42,399 nucleotides of DNA from Streptomyces griseorubiginosus (GCF_017614965.1 NZ_WVUG01000040.1:1-42399), one strand, 5' to 3'. Shown: positions 31,317 through 39,699, counted from the stretch's first letter. Made by a program: numbers and translations. Notes: generated from the letters alone by a model not told the origin.

Positions 31317-32558
31317 ATGGACTCCACGAGAGCACTGGCCACCGAGGCCGTCCACGCCGGCCGCGACGACCTCGCCCGGCAGGGCCTGCACACCCCGCCC
31401 ATCGACCTGTCGACCACCTACCCGTCGTACGACAGCCGTGGTGAGGCCGCCCGCATCGACGCCTTCGCCACCACCGGCGCCGAACCGGAGGGCCCGCCCG
31501 TCTACGGCCGCCTCGGCAACCCCACCGTGGCCCGCTTCGAGACCGCCCTGGCCCGACTGGAGGGCACCGAGTCCGCGGTCGCCTTCGCCAGCGGTATGGC
31601 CGCGCTCAGCGCCGTCCTTCTCGTACGGGCGTCGATGGGCCTGCGTCACGTGGTAGCCGTACGCCCCCTCTACGGCTGCACCGACCATCTGCTGACCGCC
31701 GGCCTGCTCGGCACCGAGGTGACCTGGACCGACCCGGCCGGCATCACGGACGCCCTGCGCCCCGACACCGGACTGGTCATGGTCGAGTCCCCGGCCAACC
31801 CGACCCTCGCCGAGGTCGACCTGCGGGCCGTGGCCCACTCCTGCGGCTCGGTCCCCCTCCTGGTCGACAACACCTTCGCCACCCCGGTCCTGCAGCGCCC
31901 CGCCGGACAGGGCGCCCGACTGGTCCTGCACAGTGCCACCAAGTACCTGGGCGGCCACGGCGACGTGCTGGCGGGCGTGGTGGCCTGCGACGAGGAGTTC
32001 GCCGGCCGCCTCCGCCAGATCCGCTTCGCCACCGGCGGCATCCTCCACCCCCTCGCGGGCTACCTCCTCCTCCGCGGCCTTGCCACCCTGCCGGTCCGCG
32101 TCCACGCGGCCTCCGCCACCGCCGCCGAACTGACCCGCCGCCTCACCGCCGACCCCCGCGTCACCCGTGTCCACTACCCCCGAGTCGGCGGCGCGATGAT
32201 CGCCTTCGAAACCACGACCGACCCCCACGAGGTCATAGCCGCGGTCCGCCTGATCACCCCCGCGGTAAGCCTCGGCAGCGTGGACACCCTGATCCAACAC
32301 CCGGCTTCCATCAGCCACCGCATAGTCGACGAACAGGACAGACGGCACGCAGGCGTGAGCGACCACCTCCTGCGCATGTCAGTGGGCCTGGAGGATGTGG
32401 AGGATCTTTGGCTGGACTTGAATCAGGCGTTGGGCCGGCGCCCCGAAAGGGGCGCGGGGCTGTGTCGATATGCGGCTCCGCCGCGGGGCGCGATCAGCCA
32501 CAACGCACCCGCAGAGGCCGCTGAATCAGATCCCCCTACGGCGCTTCGGCCCTCGTAG
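31317..32558 (+). CDS. Cys/Met-metabolism PLP enzyme (methionine/cystathionine gamma-lyase-like)
   Basis: The 413-residue protein belongs to the trans-sulfuration PLP family: [10 protein letters not shown] at the start, [50 protein letters not shown], and the PLP lysine K209 in [11 protein letters not shown]. It could be methionine gamma-lyase, cystathionine gamma-lyase or gamma-synthase; context with an Lrp regulator favours a degradative lyase. The normal family end is near [10 protein letters not shown]; the last about 40 residues are encoded by a dispersed palindromic element and are probably unstructured. ATG 31317 fits family starts; ATG 31299 is in frame. It overlaps the facing gene by 23 bp. 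Confidence 0.87.
   Translation: MDSTRALATEAVHAGRDDLARQGLHTPPIDLSTTYPSYDSRGEAARIDAFATTGAEPEGPPVYGRLGNPTVARFETALARLEGTESAVAFASGMAALSAVLLVRASMGLRHVVAVRPLYGCTDHLLTAGLLGTEVTWTDPAGITDALRPDTGLVMVESPANPTLAEVDLRAVAHSCGSVPLLVDNTFATPVLQRPAGQGARLVLHSATKYLGGHGDVLAGVVACDEEFAGRLRQIRFATGGILHPLAGYLLLRGLATLPVRVHAASATAAELTRRLTADPRVTRVHYPRVGGAMIAFETTTDPHEVIAAVRLITPAVSLGSVDTLIQHPASISHRIVDEQDRRHAGVSDHLLRMSVGLEDVEDLWLDLNQALGRRPERGAGLCRYAAPPRGAISHNAPAEAAESDPPTALRPS
32431..32515 (+). repeat. Dispersed Streptomyces-type palindromic element
   Basis: Two hairpins follow each other: GCGCCCC-GAAA-GGGGCGC (32438-32455) and GCGGC-TCC-GCCGC (32472-32484), then GCGCGATCAGCCACAACGC. I know very similar strings from many Streptomyces intergenic regions, where they sit after genes. 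Here the element lies inside the 3' end of an open reading frame and may also act as terminator. Confidence 0.6.
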
Positions 32559-33780
32559 TCACCCGTGCGTCCACATCCAGCCGAGCCGTGATCACCAAGG
32601 TCCCCTCCTCAATCTGGTAATCAAGAGGAACCCCCAACCCCCGCATGGCGGCGACCATCCCCGTATTGGACGCCTGCGTCACGGCATACACGCTCTCGCA
32701 CCCCGCAGCCAACGCCATCCCGACCAGCCTGCGCAGCAACTCCGCTCCGACTCCGCGCCGCTGCCACTTGTCCTCCACCAGCAACGCGACCTCGGTCTCG
32801 TCGCCGTCCCACAACAGGTGCCCGAGTCCGACGATGCGCCCGGACGCGGTCTGCACGGCCAGCGTCCGGCCGAACCGCGGGTTCAGCAGGTGGTTCAGAT
32901 AGCGGTCGGCGTCCCCGACCGGCCCGTGGTACCGCAGCCCGAGCGTCCGCGCGGAGCACCGCTCGTGCATCTCCCGGGCGGCCTCCAGATCCCGCGTGTC
33001 CGCCCGCCGTACGGTGATGTCGTTGCCCTCGGGCAGCGTCAGCACGTCGTGGCCGTGCGGCAGGCGGGGACCGAGCCGCGCGTCCAGGTCCACCAGCGCG
33101 CGCGCCCGCGCGAACTCGGTCGGGGTGAACGGCAGGTACGGCCGCTCCACGGTGATCACTCCACCCTCCGGCGCCCGCAGTCGCATCACGGTGTCCTCCA
33201 GCACGCCCTCCACCGGCACGCCCTCCGGTGCCCGTCCGCCGCCGACCGGCACGGCGGGCGTCTGGCGGATGGTGCACCGGCCCACCAACTGCCGCAGCGC
33301 CAGCGGCAGTTCGGCCGCGTCCAGGGCGGTGCGGGCGGCCAGGCCCAGCACCCGGGTCGGTGCGTCCACCAGGTCATGGGCATCGGCCCGCTCGATCCAC
33401 GTGTCCGCGCCGCCGGCCGCCGCGACCACCCGGGTGAGCTCGGACGCCTCCAGCTCGCCGGGGGCCCGCAGCAGGAACTCGTCCACCGTGCCCACGGCCA
33501 GCGGATGCGTCTGCAGGCTGAGGATGTCCACCTGTCGTCCGGCCAGTGCCGTGCACAGCGCGGCCAGCGATCCGGGTTCGTCCTTCACGGTCGTCCGCAT
33601 CCGCCACAGCACGCCGGCGCGGGGCCCGGTCTGCCGCTCGGGCGGCAGCGACCGGGCGTCGGTATCGCTTGTCGGGGGTGCGTGACCGTGGCGGCGTGAC
33701 CACCAACTGTGGAACACCGTGGCAAGGCCGACGAGGTTCTTCCGCTTCGCACGCGTCACATCAGATATTTCTTGACCCAT
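32536..33780 (-). CDS. ACT-GNAT protein acetyltransferase
   Basis: The 414-residue protein joins an ACT amino-acid-binding domain (about residues 58-130: RMRTTVKDEPGSLAALCTAL) to a C-terminal GNAT domain (about 255-400), whose acetyl-CoA loop is DKWQRRGVGAELLRRLV. ACT-GNAT acetyltransferases of actinomycetes such as Micromonospora are reported to acetylate acetyl-CoA synthetase under control of cysteine and arginine. That fits its position beside a cysteine/methionine lyase. A middle region of about 110 residues is unassigned. Start ATG 33780 has no clear ribosome site, so an internal start before the ACT domain is possible. Confidence 0.85.
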   Translation of the reverse strand: MGQEISDVTRAKRKNLVGLATVFHSWWSRRHGHAPPTSDTDARSLPPERQTGPRAGVLWRMRTTVKDEPGSLAALCTALAGRQVDILSLQTHPLAVGTVDEFLLRAPGELEASELTRVVAAAGGADTWIERADAHDLVDAPTRVLGLAARTALDAAELPLALRQLVGRCTIRQTPAVPVGGGRAPEGVPVEGVLEDTVMRLRAPEGGVITVERPYLPFTPTEFARARALVDLDARLGPRLPHGHDVLTLPEGNDITVRRADTRDLEAAREMHERCSARTLGLRYHGPVGDADRYLNHLLNPRFGRTLAVQTASGRIVGLGHLLWDGDETEVALLVEDKWQRRGVGAELLRRLVGMALAAGCESVYAVTQASNTGMVAAMRGLGVPLDYQIEEGTLVITARLDVDARVTTRAEAP

Positions 33781-33879
33781 ACAGCCACTGTGAAGGAAAC
33801 GTGTTGCGTGATCACGAACGCACTGTGACTGATGGGTAAAGCGTGCTTATGTACCTTTTGGTTGAATCTTTTCCTTCGT

Positions 33880-33920
33880 CAGGGCCGCGCGCCGAGGGAT
33901 GACGCCGGAACGCGGCCCTG
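33880..33920 (-). terminator. Perfect 10-bp stem-loop after phoD
   Basis: CAGGGCCGCG (33880-33889) pairs exactly with CGCGGCCCTG (33911-33920). It lies 18 bp after the phoD stop and upstream of the acetyltransferase gene on the same strand, so the two are probably separate units. There is no T-run on the minus strand. Confidence 0.65.
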
Positions 33921-33937
33921 GAACGAGGGTACGGGAG

Positions 33938-35521
33938 TTACTGGCCGACCCGGCCCGGCTGCAGCGTCCGAGTGAACAGCACCGTGCCGTCGTACTCGCG
34001 CAGACGCACCGTCAACTCCCCGCTGTCGCCGTCGATGTCGACCTCGCCGAAGAACTGGTAGCCCTCGGCGGGTGACACGTTCGAGGCGGTCGGCGCCTTG
34101 ACGAACACCCGGTCGGGGCCGAACGTGCCGTCGAGCGCGTTGGCCGGGAAGGCGCCGGCGTTCAGCGGGCCCGAGACGAACTCCCAGAACGGCTCGAAGT
34201 CCTTGAACGCGGCCCGCGAGGGGTCGTAGTGCTGGGCCGAGGTGTGGTGGACGTCCGCCGTCAGCCAGACCGTGCCGGTGATCCGCCGGTGTTTGATGTA
34301 CCGCAGCAGCTCGGCGATCTGCAGCTCGCGGCCGAGCGGCGCTCCGGGGTCGCCCTGCGCGACGGCCTCGAAGTTCGGCTTGCCCTCGACCGGGTCGGGT
34401 ACGACGAGGCCGAGCGGCATGTCGTTGGCGATGACCTTCCACACCGCGCGGGACCTCGCCAGCTCGCGCTTGAGCCACTCCAGCTGCTCACGGCCGAGGA
34501 TGCCGACCGGGTCGGTGGTCTGGTTGTCCGGCGAGTTGGCGTTGCGGTAGGTGCGCATGTCGAGCACGAACACGTCCAGCAGCGGACCGTGGCTGACCTT
34601 GCGGTAGATCCGGCCGTCCGGGCGGCCGCTGATGGTGGAGATGGGGAAGTACTCGGAGAAGGCCTGCCGGGAGCGCACGGCCAGGTCGTCGAGCTTCGTG
34701 CCGGCCGGGTAGGCGGTGCCGGTGCCGATGACCTCGCCCGGGTACCAGTTGTTGCGGACCTCGTGGTCGTCCCACTGGATGATGTTGGGCACCTGGGCGT
34801 TGAACCGGCGCAGGGCCGCGTCCAGCAGGTTGTAGCGGAAGTTGCCCCGGTAGTCGGCGAGGGTGGTCGCGACGTGCGACTTCTCCTCGGTGGTGACGTT
34901 CCGGTAGACGGTGCCGTCGGGCAGCGCCTGCGTGGCGGAGATGACGCCGTCGGCGTAGATGTTGTCGCCGCTGCACAGGAAGAAGTCCGGGTCGACCTTG
35001 GCCATGGCGTCGAAGATGCGGTAGCCGCCGATGGATTCGTTGATGCCCCAGCCCTGGCCGGCGAGGTCGCCGGACCACACGAACCTGACGCCCTTGCGGC
35101 GCTTGACGGGCGCCGTCCGGAAGGTGCCGGTGACGGGTTCGCCGGTGCGGCGCGGGTCGTCGGGGTCGGCGAGCAGTACCCGGTAGTGGATCTGCTCGCC
35201 CGCGGGGAGCCCGTGCAGCCGGGTCGTGCCGGTGAAGTCCGAACCCTCGCCCAGCAGCGGACCGTGCCATCGGCGCGGGTTGCGGAACGACTCGGTCGCG
35301 GACGTCTCGACGATCATCCGCGCGGGTCGGTCGGAACGCACCCACACCAGCCCGGAGTCGGTGGTCACGTCTCCCGCCTGCACACCCCAGCTCGCCCTCG
35401 GCCGCCCCGACAGGGCGAACGCCGGCGCCGCGCCGAGGGCGGTGGGCAGGGTCAGGGCCGCCGACGCGGCGAGCGAGCCGCGCAGCACGCTGCGGCGGGC
35501 GGGGAACGGACGGTGCGACAT
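33938..35521 (-). CDS. phoD: PhoD-type alkaline phosphatase/phosphodiesterase, Tat-exported
   Basis: The 527-residue protein starts with a twin-arginine signal (RRSVLRG at residues 9-15, a hydrophobic stretch, cleavage near APAFALS). It has an N-terminal PhoD_N domain (SWGVQAGDVTTDSGLVWVRS) and the PhoD metallophosphatase core with WSGDLAGQG, CSGDNIYADG, IQWDDHEVRNNW and LTADVHHTSAQ. PhoD enzymes are secreted, use Ca2+ and Fe3+, and release phosphate from mono- and diesters. ATG 35521 has GGAGGCG upstream. A PHO-box-like repeat lies 68 bp further up, so induction by phosphate starvation through PhoP is likely. Confidence 0.93.
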   Translation of the reverse strand: MSHRPFPARRSVLRGSLAASAALTLPTALGAAPAFALSGRPRASWGVQAGDVTTDSGLVWVRSDRPARMIVETSATESFRNPRRWHGPLLGEGSDFTGTTRLHGLPAGEQIHYRVLLADPDDPRRTGEPVTGTFRTAPVKRRKGVRFVWSGDLAGQGWGINESIGGYRIFDAMAKVDPDFFLCSGDNIYADGVISATQALPDGTVYRNVTTEEKSHVATTLADYRGNFRYNLLDAALRRFNAQVPNIIQWDDHEVRNNWYPGEVIGTGTAYPAGTKLDDLAVRSRQAFSEYFPISTISGRPDGRIYRKVSHGPLLDVFVLDMRTYRNANSPDNQTTDPVGILGREQLEWLKRELARSRAVWKVIANDMPLGLVVPDPVEGKPNFEAVAQGDPGAPLGRELQIAELLRYIKHRRITGTVWLTADVHHTSAQHYDPSRAAFKDFEPFWEFVSGPLNAGAFPANALDGTFGPDRVFVKAPTASNVSPAEGYQFFGEVDIDGDSGELTVRLREYDGTVLFTRTLQPGRVGQ

Positions 35522-35566
35522 GGATGCGCCTCCAGGGACGGGATCCGGCCAGTGTTAGCGGTCCCA

Positions 35567-35572
35567 CACCTA
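35567..35572 (-). promoter_or_regulatory. -10 box TAGGTG of phoD
   Basis: On the minus strand TAGGTG lies 16 bp after the end of the PHO-box repeat and about 45 bp before the start codon, in the right place for a PhoP-activated promoter lacking a good -35. Confidence 0.5.
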
Positions 35573-35588
35573 CTGGGGCGCCGCAGCG

Positions 35589-35610
35589 CACACGCAAACC
35601 ACAAGTGAAC
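35589..35610 (-). promoter_or_regulatory. PHO box: two 11-bp direct repeats
   Basis: On the minus strand GTTCACTTGTG (35610-35600) is followed directly by GTTTGCGTGTG (35599-35589), 8 of 11 identical. Streptomyces PhoP binds 11-bp direct repeats beginning GTTCACC, so this is a good match in form, spacing and place. Confidence 0.7.
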
Positions 35611-35637
35611 AACTGACCGCCGGGGCGCGGGAATCGA

Positions 35638-37071
35638 CTACTCGGCCATCAATCGCACGCCCGCTCGGATCCGTGCGGGGGACAGATGGGCGTATCCCAG
35701 GACGAGTCGCACGGCGTCGTCGTCCTGCCGGGCACGCGCGTGCGTGTAGTCCGTCAGCGGCCGTACGGCGACACCGGCTTCGGCCACGCGCGCGAGGAAG
35801 CGCTCCTCGGGGCCGTAGCGGGGCGGGAGCGCCGCGATGACGTGCAGTCCGGCGGCGATGCCCGACACCTGCGAACCCGGGAGGTGCTGCGCCAGCGCGG
35901 CGACGAGCGCGTCCCGCCGCTCGCGGTAGGCGCGTTGGCAGCGTCGCAGCTGGCGGTCGTAGTCGCCGCGCTCCACGAACCGGGCGAACAGCGCCTGATC
36001 CAGGGTGGGATGGCCGAGGTCCATGGTGCGCTTGCGCTCGACGACCTCGTCGGCCAGCGACTCCGGCACGAGCAGCCAGCCGAGCCGCAGCCCCGGGGCG
36101 AGCGACTTGCTGACCGACCCCGTGCAGGCCACCCGCTCCGGGTCGAGGCCCTGCAGGGCGCCGACGGGGGCGCGGTCGTAGCGGAAGTCCCCGTCGTAGT
36201 CGTCCTCCAGCACGAGACCGTCCACCGAGCGTGCCCAGTCGAGCAGTTCGGCCCGGCGGCGCGCCGAGTAGGCGATGCCGGTGGGGAACTGGTGCGAGGG
36301 GGTCGTCACCACGGCCCGTACGCCCGACTCGCGCAGCGCACCGACGCGGAGCCCTTGGTCGTCCAGGGGGACGGGCACGGTGGTGACGCCGGCCGCGGTG
36401 TACAGGGCGTCGTGCTGGGGGCTTCCGGGGTTCTCGACGCCGACCGTGCGCAGTCCGCGCGCGTGGAGCGCGAATCCGAGCAGCGTCGTCGCCTGCGCCA
36501 CTCCGGAGACGACCACGATCCGCTCCGGGTCCGCCACCACGCCCCGGCGGCGCGCGAGCAGTTCCGCCAGCGCCGTGCGGAGCCGGGGCAGCCCGCGTGG
36601 ATCGGGATAGCCGAGATCCTGGTGTGGCAGCTCGGCCAGCACACCACGCTGCGCCGCGGCCCAGGCCGCGCGGGGGAACAGCGACAGATCCGGTGTGCCG
36701 GGCACGAAGTCGGCCTCCGTGCCGGGCGACCGGGGCGCGAGGTCACGCGCGCGTGGCCGGGCCGCGCGCACGGCACCGCTCACCCAGGTGCCGGCACCCC
36801 GGCCGCTGCGCAGGTACCCCTCCGCCGTCAGCTGCTCGTACGCCTCGGTGACCAGCCCCCGCGACACCCCGAGGTCGGCGGCGAGGTCCCGGCTCGACGG
36901 CAACCGCGTCCCGGGCGCCAGCCGCCCCGACCGCACGGCCTCCCGCAGCGCCGCCTGCAGGGAACGGCCACGCGCGCGTGCCGGGGCGGAAGCGGCCGGC
37001 AGCAGCAGCTCCCAGGCGGGGGAGACGGCGGACTCCGCCGTGCCGTCCGGATTGGTCCCCGATGGCCTCAT
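35638..37071 (-). CDS. MocR-type GntR regulator with aminotransferase domain
   Basis: The 477-residue protein has a GntR winged helix (SLQAALREAVRSGRLAPGTR, SSRDLAADLGVSRGLVTEAY) and a large aminotransferase-like domain with GYPDPRGLPRLRTALAELLA, VLEDDYDGDFRYD and the PLP lysine in SVSKSLAPGLRLGW. MocR proteins use PLP as a sensor rather than for catalysis and control vitamin B6, GABA or transport genes. It diverges from an EamA transporter with 47 bp between starts, the likely target. ATG 37071 lies next to a TAAGGT -10 box. Confidence 0.92.
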   Translation of the reverse strand: MRPSGTNPDGTAESAVSPAWELLLPAASAPARARGRSLQAALREAVRSGRLAPGTRLPSSRDLAADLGVSRGLVTEAYEQLTAEGYLRSGRGAGTWVSGAVRAARPRARDLAPRSPGTEADFVPGTPDLSLFPRAAWAAAQRGVLAELPHQDLGYPDPRGLPRLRTALAELLARRRGVVADPERIVVVSGVAQATTLLGFALHARGLRTVGVENPGSPQHDALYTAAGVTTVPVPLDDQGLRVGALRESGVRAVVTTPSHQFPTGIAYSARRRAELLDWARSVDGLVLEDDYDGDFRYDRAPVGALQGLDPERVACTGSVSKSLAPGLRLGWLLVPESLADEVVERKRTMDLGHPTLDQALFARFVERGDYDRQLRRCQRAYRERRDALVAALAQHLPGSQVSGIAAGLHVIAALPPRYGPEERFLARVAEAGVAVRPLTDYTHARARQDDDAVRLVLGYAHLSPARIRAGVRLMAE

Positions 37072-37073
37072 GG

Positions 37074-37111
37074 AAGTGGACCTTAAACCAGACCGCCCGG
37101 CTCCCTAGCGT
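37074..37111. promoter_or_regulatory. Overlapping divergent promoters and MocR operator
   Basis: The 47-bp spacer holds TAAGGT on the minus strand (37080-37085, eight bases before the MocR start) and TAGCGT on the plus strand (37106-37111, seven bases before the EamA start). Between them GGACC (37078-37082) and AGACC (37090-37094) form a direct repeat in TGGACCTTAAACCAGACC, typical in form for MocR sites. Confidence 0.5.
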
Positions 37112-37118
37112 CACCGCC

Positions 37119-38285
37119 ATGAACGCCACCACCGCCCGCGGAGCCCTCCTCGCCACCCTCGCCTGTGTGCTCGTCGGCGGCTCCTTCACCGCCAACAGCG
37201 TCCTCGGCCACTACCCGTACGCGGGCGGGCAGTTCCTGCGCTACGGGGCGGCCTGTCTGCTCCTCCTCCCGCTGGCCGGCGCGGACGCGGCAGGGCGGCT
37301 GCGGACGCTGACAACCCGCCAGTGGGTGCGGCTCGCGGCACTGGCCGCCATCGGCATGGTCGGCTTCAACCTCGCCGTCATCGCCGCCGAACGCAGCGCG
37401 GAACCTGCGGTCCCCGGCGTCCTCGTGGGCTGCGCGCCGGTGATCGTCGCCGTCCTGGTGCCGCTCCTGGCGGGACGGCGGCCCCGGCGCCGGGTGCTGT
37501 ACGGGGCGTCGCTGGTCGCCCTCGGCGCCTTCACCGTCCAGGGATGGGGCCGTACGGACGCGGCCGGGCTCGCCTTCTCGGGCTGCGCGCTCGCCGGCGA
37601 GGTCGGATTCGCGGTCCTGGCCGTGCCCGTGCTGCGGGTGCTGGGACCCCGGCTGCTGTCGGCCACCGTGTGCGGGCTCGCGGCGGCCGAGTCGGCGATG
37701 GTCGGACTCCCGCTGGACGGCACGGCGTGGCTGCGCCGCCCCGACGGCGCCGAGGCCGCCGCGCTGGTGTGGCAGGCGGCCGTCGTCACCGTCGTCGGCT
37801 TCGTGTGCTGGTACATGGGCATGCAGCGCATCGGCGTCGAGCGCGCCACGCTGTTCTCCGGCCTGATCCCGGTCGCCGCCGCCTGCACCGCCCCGCTCGT
37901 CGGAACGGGCGCCTACGGGCCCGCCCAGGCCGTCGGCAGCGCCCTCGTGGGCGCCGGAGTCGCCCTCGGGTCCGGGGCGTTGACGCGGGGGCGGAGGGGG
38001 TCAGCGGCTGCCGTCGAGGAGGACGCGGGCGACCAGCGCCGGATCGTCGTTCATCGGGCAGTGCCCGCAGCCGGGCAGGCGCACCAGCCGCGCCTTGGGG
38101 ATGATCTGCTTGGCGCGCACGCCCTGCCGGCGCACGAGGAGCATGTCCCTGGTGCCCCAGGCCACCGTGACGGGAATCGTGGGGATGTCGTCCCTGAACA
38201 GGACGGTGGCACCGGACTTGAGCGTGGCGTCGAACCCGGTGGCTCCGGCCAGCGCGAGCGTCTCGGCGACCACGGCCTCCGGTGA
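37119..38285 (+). CDS. EamA (DMT) family transporter with read-through tail
   Basis: The first about 293 residues are a ten-helix EamA transporter in two halves (GALLATLACVLVGGSFTANS at the start, RIGVERATLFSGLIPVAAAC near the end). The usual C-terminus is near GSGALTRGRRG, but the frame has no stop there and runs 285 bp antisense through the 3' end of the alpha/beta hydrolase gene, adding about 95 hydrophilic residues of non-protein-like composition. A single base insertion in the G-rich run before 37981 would bring in the nearby TGA. Substrate unknown; probably controlled by the divergent MocR protein. Confidence 0.8.
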   Translation: MNATTARGALLATLACVLVGGSFTANSVLGHYPYAGGQFLRYGAACLLLLPLAGADAAGRLRTLTTRQWVRLAALAAIGMVGFNLAVIAAERSAEPAVPGVLVGCAPVIVAVLVPLLAGRRPRRRVLYGASLVALGAFTVQGWGRTDAAGLAFSGCALAGEVGFAVLAVPVLRVLGPRLLSATVCGLAAAESAMVGLPLDGTAWLRRPDGAEAAALVWQAAVVTVVGFVCWYMGMQRIGVERATLFSGLIPVAAACTAPLVGTGAYGPAQAVGSALVGAGVALGSGALTRGRRGSAAAVEEDAGDQRRIVVHRAVPAAGQAHQPRLGDDLLGAHALPAHEEHVPGAPGHRDGNRGDVVPEQDGGTGLERGVEPGGSGQRERLGDHGLR

Positions 38286-38831
38286 ACGGCGGCCCGGGCG
38301 GGCGTAGATGGTGCTCGTCAGCATCGTGCGGCCGGCCGCCGACCGGGACAGCCGCTCGACCAGCGGCAGCGGCAGACGTTGCGCGATACGGCGCATCGCG
38401 AGCAGGACCCCGAAGGCGTACCGCCGCTCGGCCTCCGACCAGAACCCGGCGGGGGAGAGGGTGGTGACGGACCGTACGAGCTGCTCGCGGCCGAGTTCCA
38501 GGGCGAGCAGGCCGCCGAGCGAGTTGCCCGCCACATGGGGCCGGTCCAGCTCCAGCGCCTCGCAGAACGCGCCGAACACGGCCGTGGTGGTGGGCAGGTC
38601 GTAGTCCAGCCCCTCCGGCAGCCCCGGGGAGGCGCCGAAGCCGGGCAGGTCGACGGCGATCACGTCGCGCTCGGTGGCCAGGATGTCCACCACCGGGTCC
38701 CAGGCCTGCCGGTGGTGACCGATGCCGTGCAGCAGGAGCAGCGGCGCACCGCGGCCCACGCGCGTGTAGGCGACGGTCACGGGCTGCGGGCCGCGTGGGG
38801 AAGGGACCTTGAAGGAGACGGTGGCGGACAT
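38001..38831 (-). CDS. Alpha/beta hydrolase
   Basis: The 276-residue protein has the canonical fold: LLLLHGIGHHRQAW (oxyanion region), DLPGFGASPG, the nucleophile S104 in VAGNSLGG, an aspartate in VTVAWGTRDMLL and the catalytic histidine in PGCGHCPMND. This is the layout of esterases, C-C hydrolases and related enzymes; the substrate is unknown. It is soluble with no signal peptide. ATG 38831 has GAGGAG six bases upstream. Its 3' 285 bp lie antisense to the transporter frame. Confidence 0.9.
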   Translation of the reverse strand: MSATVSFKVPSPRGPQPVTVAYTRVGRGAPLLLLHGIGHHRQAWDPVVDILATERDVIAVDLPGFGASPGLPEGLDYDLPTTTAVFGAFCEALELDRPHVAGNSLGGLLALELGREQLVRSVTTLSPAGFWSEAERRYAFGVLLAMRRIAQRLPLPLVERLSRSAAGRTMLTSTIYARPGRRSPEAVVAETLALAGATGFDATLKSGATVLFRDDIPTIPVTVAWGTRDMLLVRRQGVRAKQIIPKARLVRLPGCGHCPMNDDPALVARVLLDGSR

Positions 38832-38893
38832 GGGTGCTCCTCGACTGGGGCTCGCTCGGTGCTCACTGACGGACGCGCTGTAGACAGCTTGTC

Positions 38894-38916
38894 AGCAATT
38901 GCTACCGACGGGTAGC
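38894..38916. promoter_or_regulatory. Palindrome AGCAATTGCT and hairpin GCTACC-GACG-GGTAGC
   Basis: AGCAATTGCT (38894-38903) is a perfect 10-bp palindrome, and GCTACC (38901-38906) pairs with GGTAGC (38911-38916). They lie 62-85 bp upstream of the hydrolase start and 38-60 bp after the oxidoreductase stop. The first is a candidate operator, the second a short terminator stem. Confidence 0.45.
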
Positions 38917-38953
38917 CCCTCGTAGGCCGTCCGCCGGACTCGAACCCTCGCGC

Positions 38954-39607
38954 TCAATGTCCCTTGCGCACCTCCAGGTTGAAATCGGCGTGCCCGGTGT
39001 GCCGGAACAGCTCCAGCCACAGCGGCAGGAACATCTCCACGCCGCGCGCCGAGCGGATGCCGCCCAGGTCGAGCACCCGGTGGGCCGGCCACCCGAACTC
39101 GCCGAGCATGCCGGTCACCTGCTCCTTTGCGCCCACGTCGTCCCCGCACACGAACACCTGGTGCTCACCGGGCACCAGCGAGGGCTCCACCATCACCTTG
39201 CAGTTGACCGTGTTCAGCGACTTCACCACGCCCGCGTGCGGGAACGCCCGCTGGATCTGCTCGCCCACGCTGTCCGACCCCACGGGGTCGAGGCGCACCT
39301 GCCCGTCCTCGAACGCCAGCGGGTTCGTCACGTCGACGACGACCTTGCCGTCCAGGTTCTCCGCCCCGGCCGCATCCAGCGCGGCGAGCGCCACCCGTCC
39401 GCCCACGGCGACCACGACCACCTCGGCCGACGAGGCCGCCTCCGCGAACGTGCCGGCCCGCGCGCCCGCGCCGGCGCCCCGCGCCCACTCCAGGGCGGCC
39501 GGATTGTCCTTCGTACGGGACCCCAGTGTCACCTCGTGGCCGAGTTCCGCCAGCTTGCCGCCGAGCGTCCGGCCCACGTCGCCCGTGCCCAGAACCGCGT
39601 ACCGCAT
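38954..39607 (-). CDS. NADPH-dependent F420 reductase-like oxidoreductase
   Basis: The 217-residue protein has an N-terminal Rossmann motif GTGDVGRTLGGKLAELGHEV (residues 7-26), SRTKDNP for NADP phosphate, VVDVTNPLAFEDG, and KSLNTVNCKVM, as in the F420H2:NADP reductase/NADP-binding family. A role with F420 is possible but not proven. ATG 39607 has GGAGGTGG directly upstream. It is divergent from the ECF41 sigma gene; ECF41 factors commonly neighbour and control an oxidoreductase, decarboxylase or epimerase gene. Confidence 0.85.
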   Translation of the reverse strand: MRYAVLGTGDVGRTLGGKLAELGHEVTLGSRTKDNPAALEWARGAGAGARAGTFAEAASSAEVVVVAVGGRVALAALDAAGAENLDGKVVVDVTNPLAFEDGQVRLDPVGSDSVGEQIQRAFPHAGVVKSLNTVNCKVMVEPSLVPGEHQVFVCGDDVGAKEQVTGMLGEFGWPAHRVLDLGGIRSARGVEMFLPLWLELFRHTGHADFNLEVRKGH

Positions 39608-39699
39608 GGCCACCTCCGTCCGTCCGGACCGCCGACCGCCTCGGCGGCTCGCGGCCAATTCTGCTCCGGGTTCTCCTTTGGGACACGCCCATTTCCGCT

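Noticed and set aside
32470..33699. Plus-strand open frames opposite the ACT-GNAT gene
   Set aside because: Products are Pro/Arg/His-rich with no motifs, and the minus strand has clear ACT and GNAT domains.
38921..38953. Possible tRNA T-arm (GGTTCGAGTCC on the minus strand)
   Set aside because: The loop-like GTTCGAGTCC has no matching 5-bp stem, and no acceptor or anticodon arm can be placed around it. It follows a stop codon by chance.
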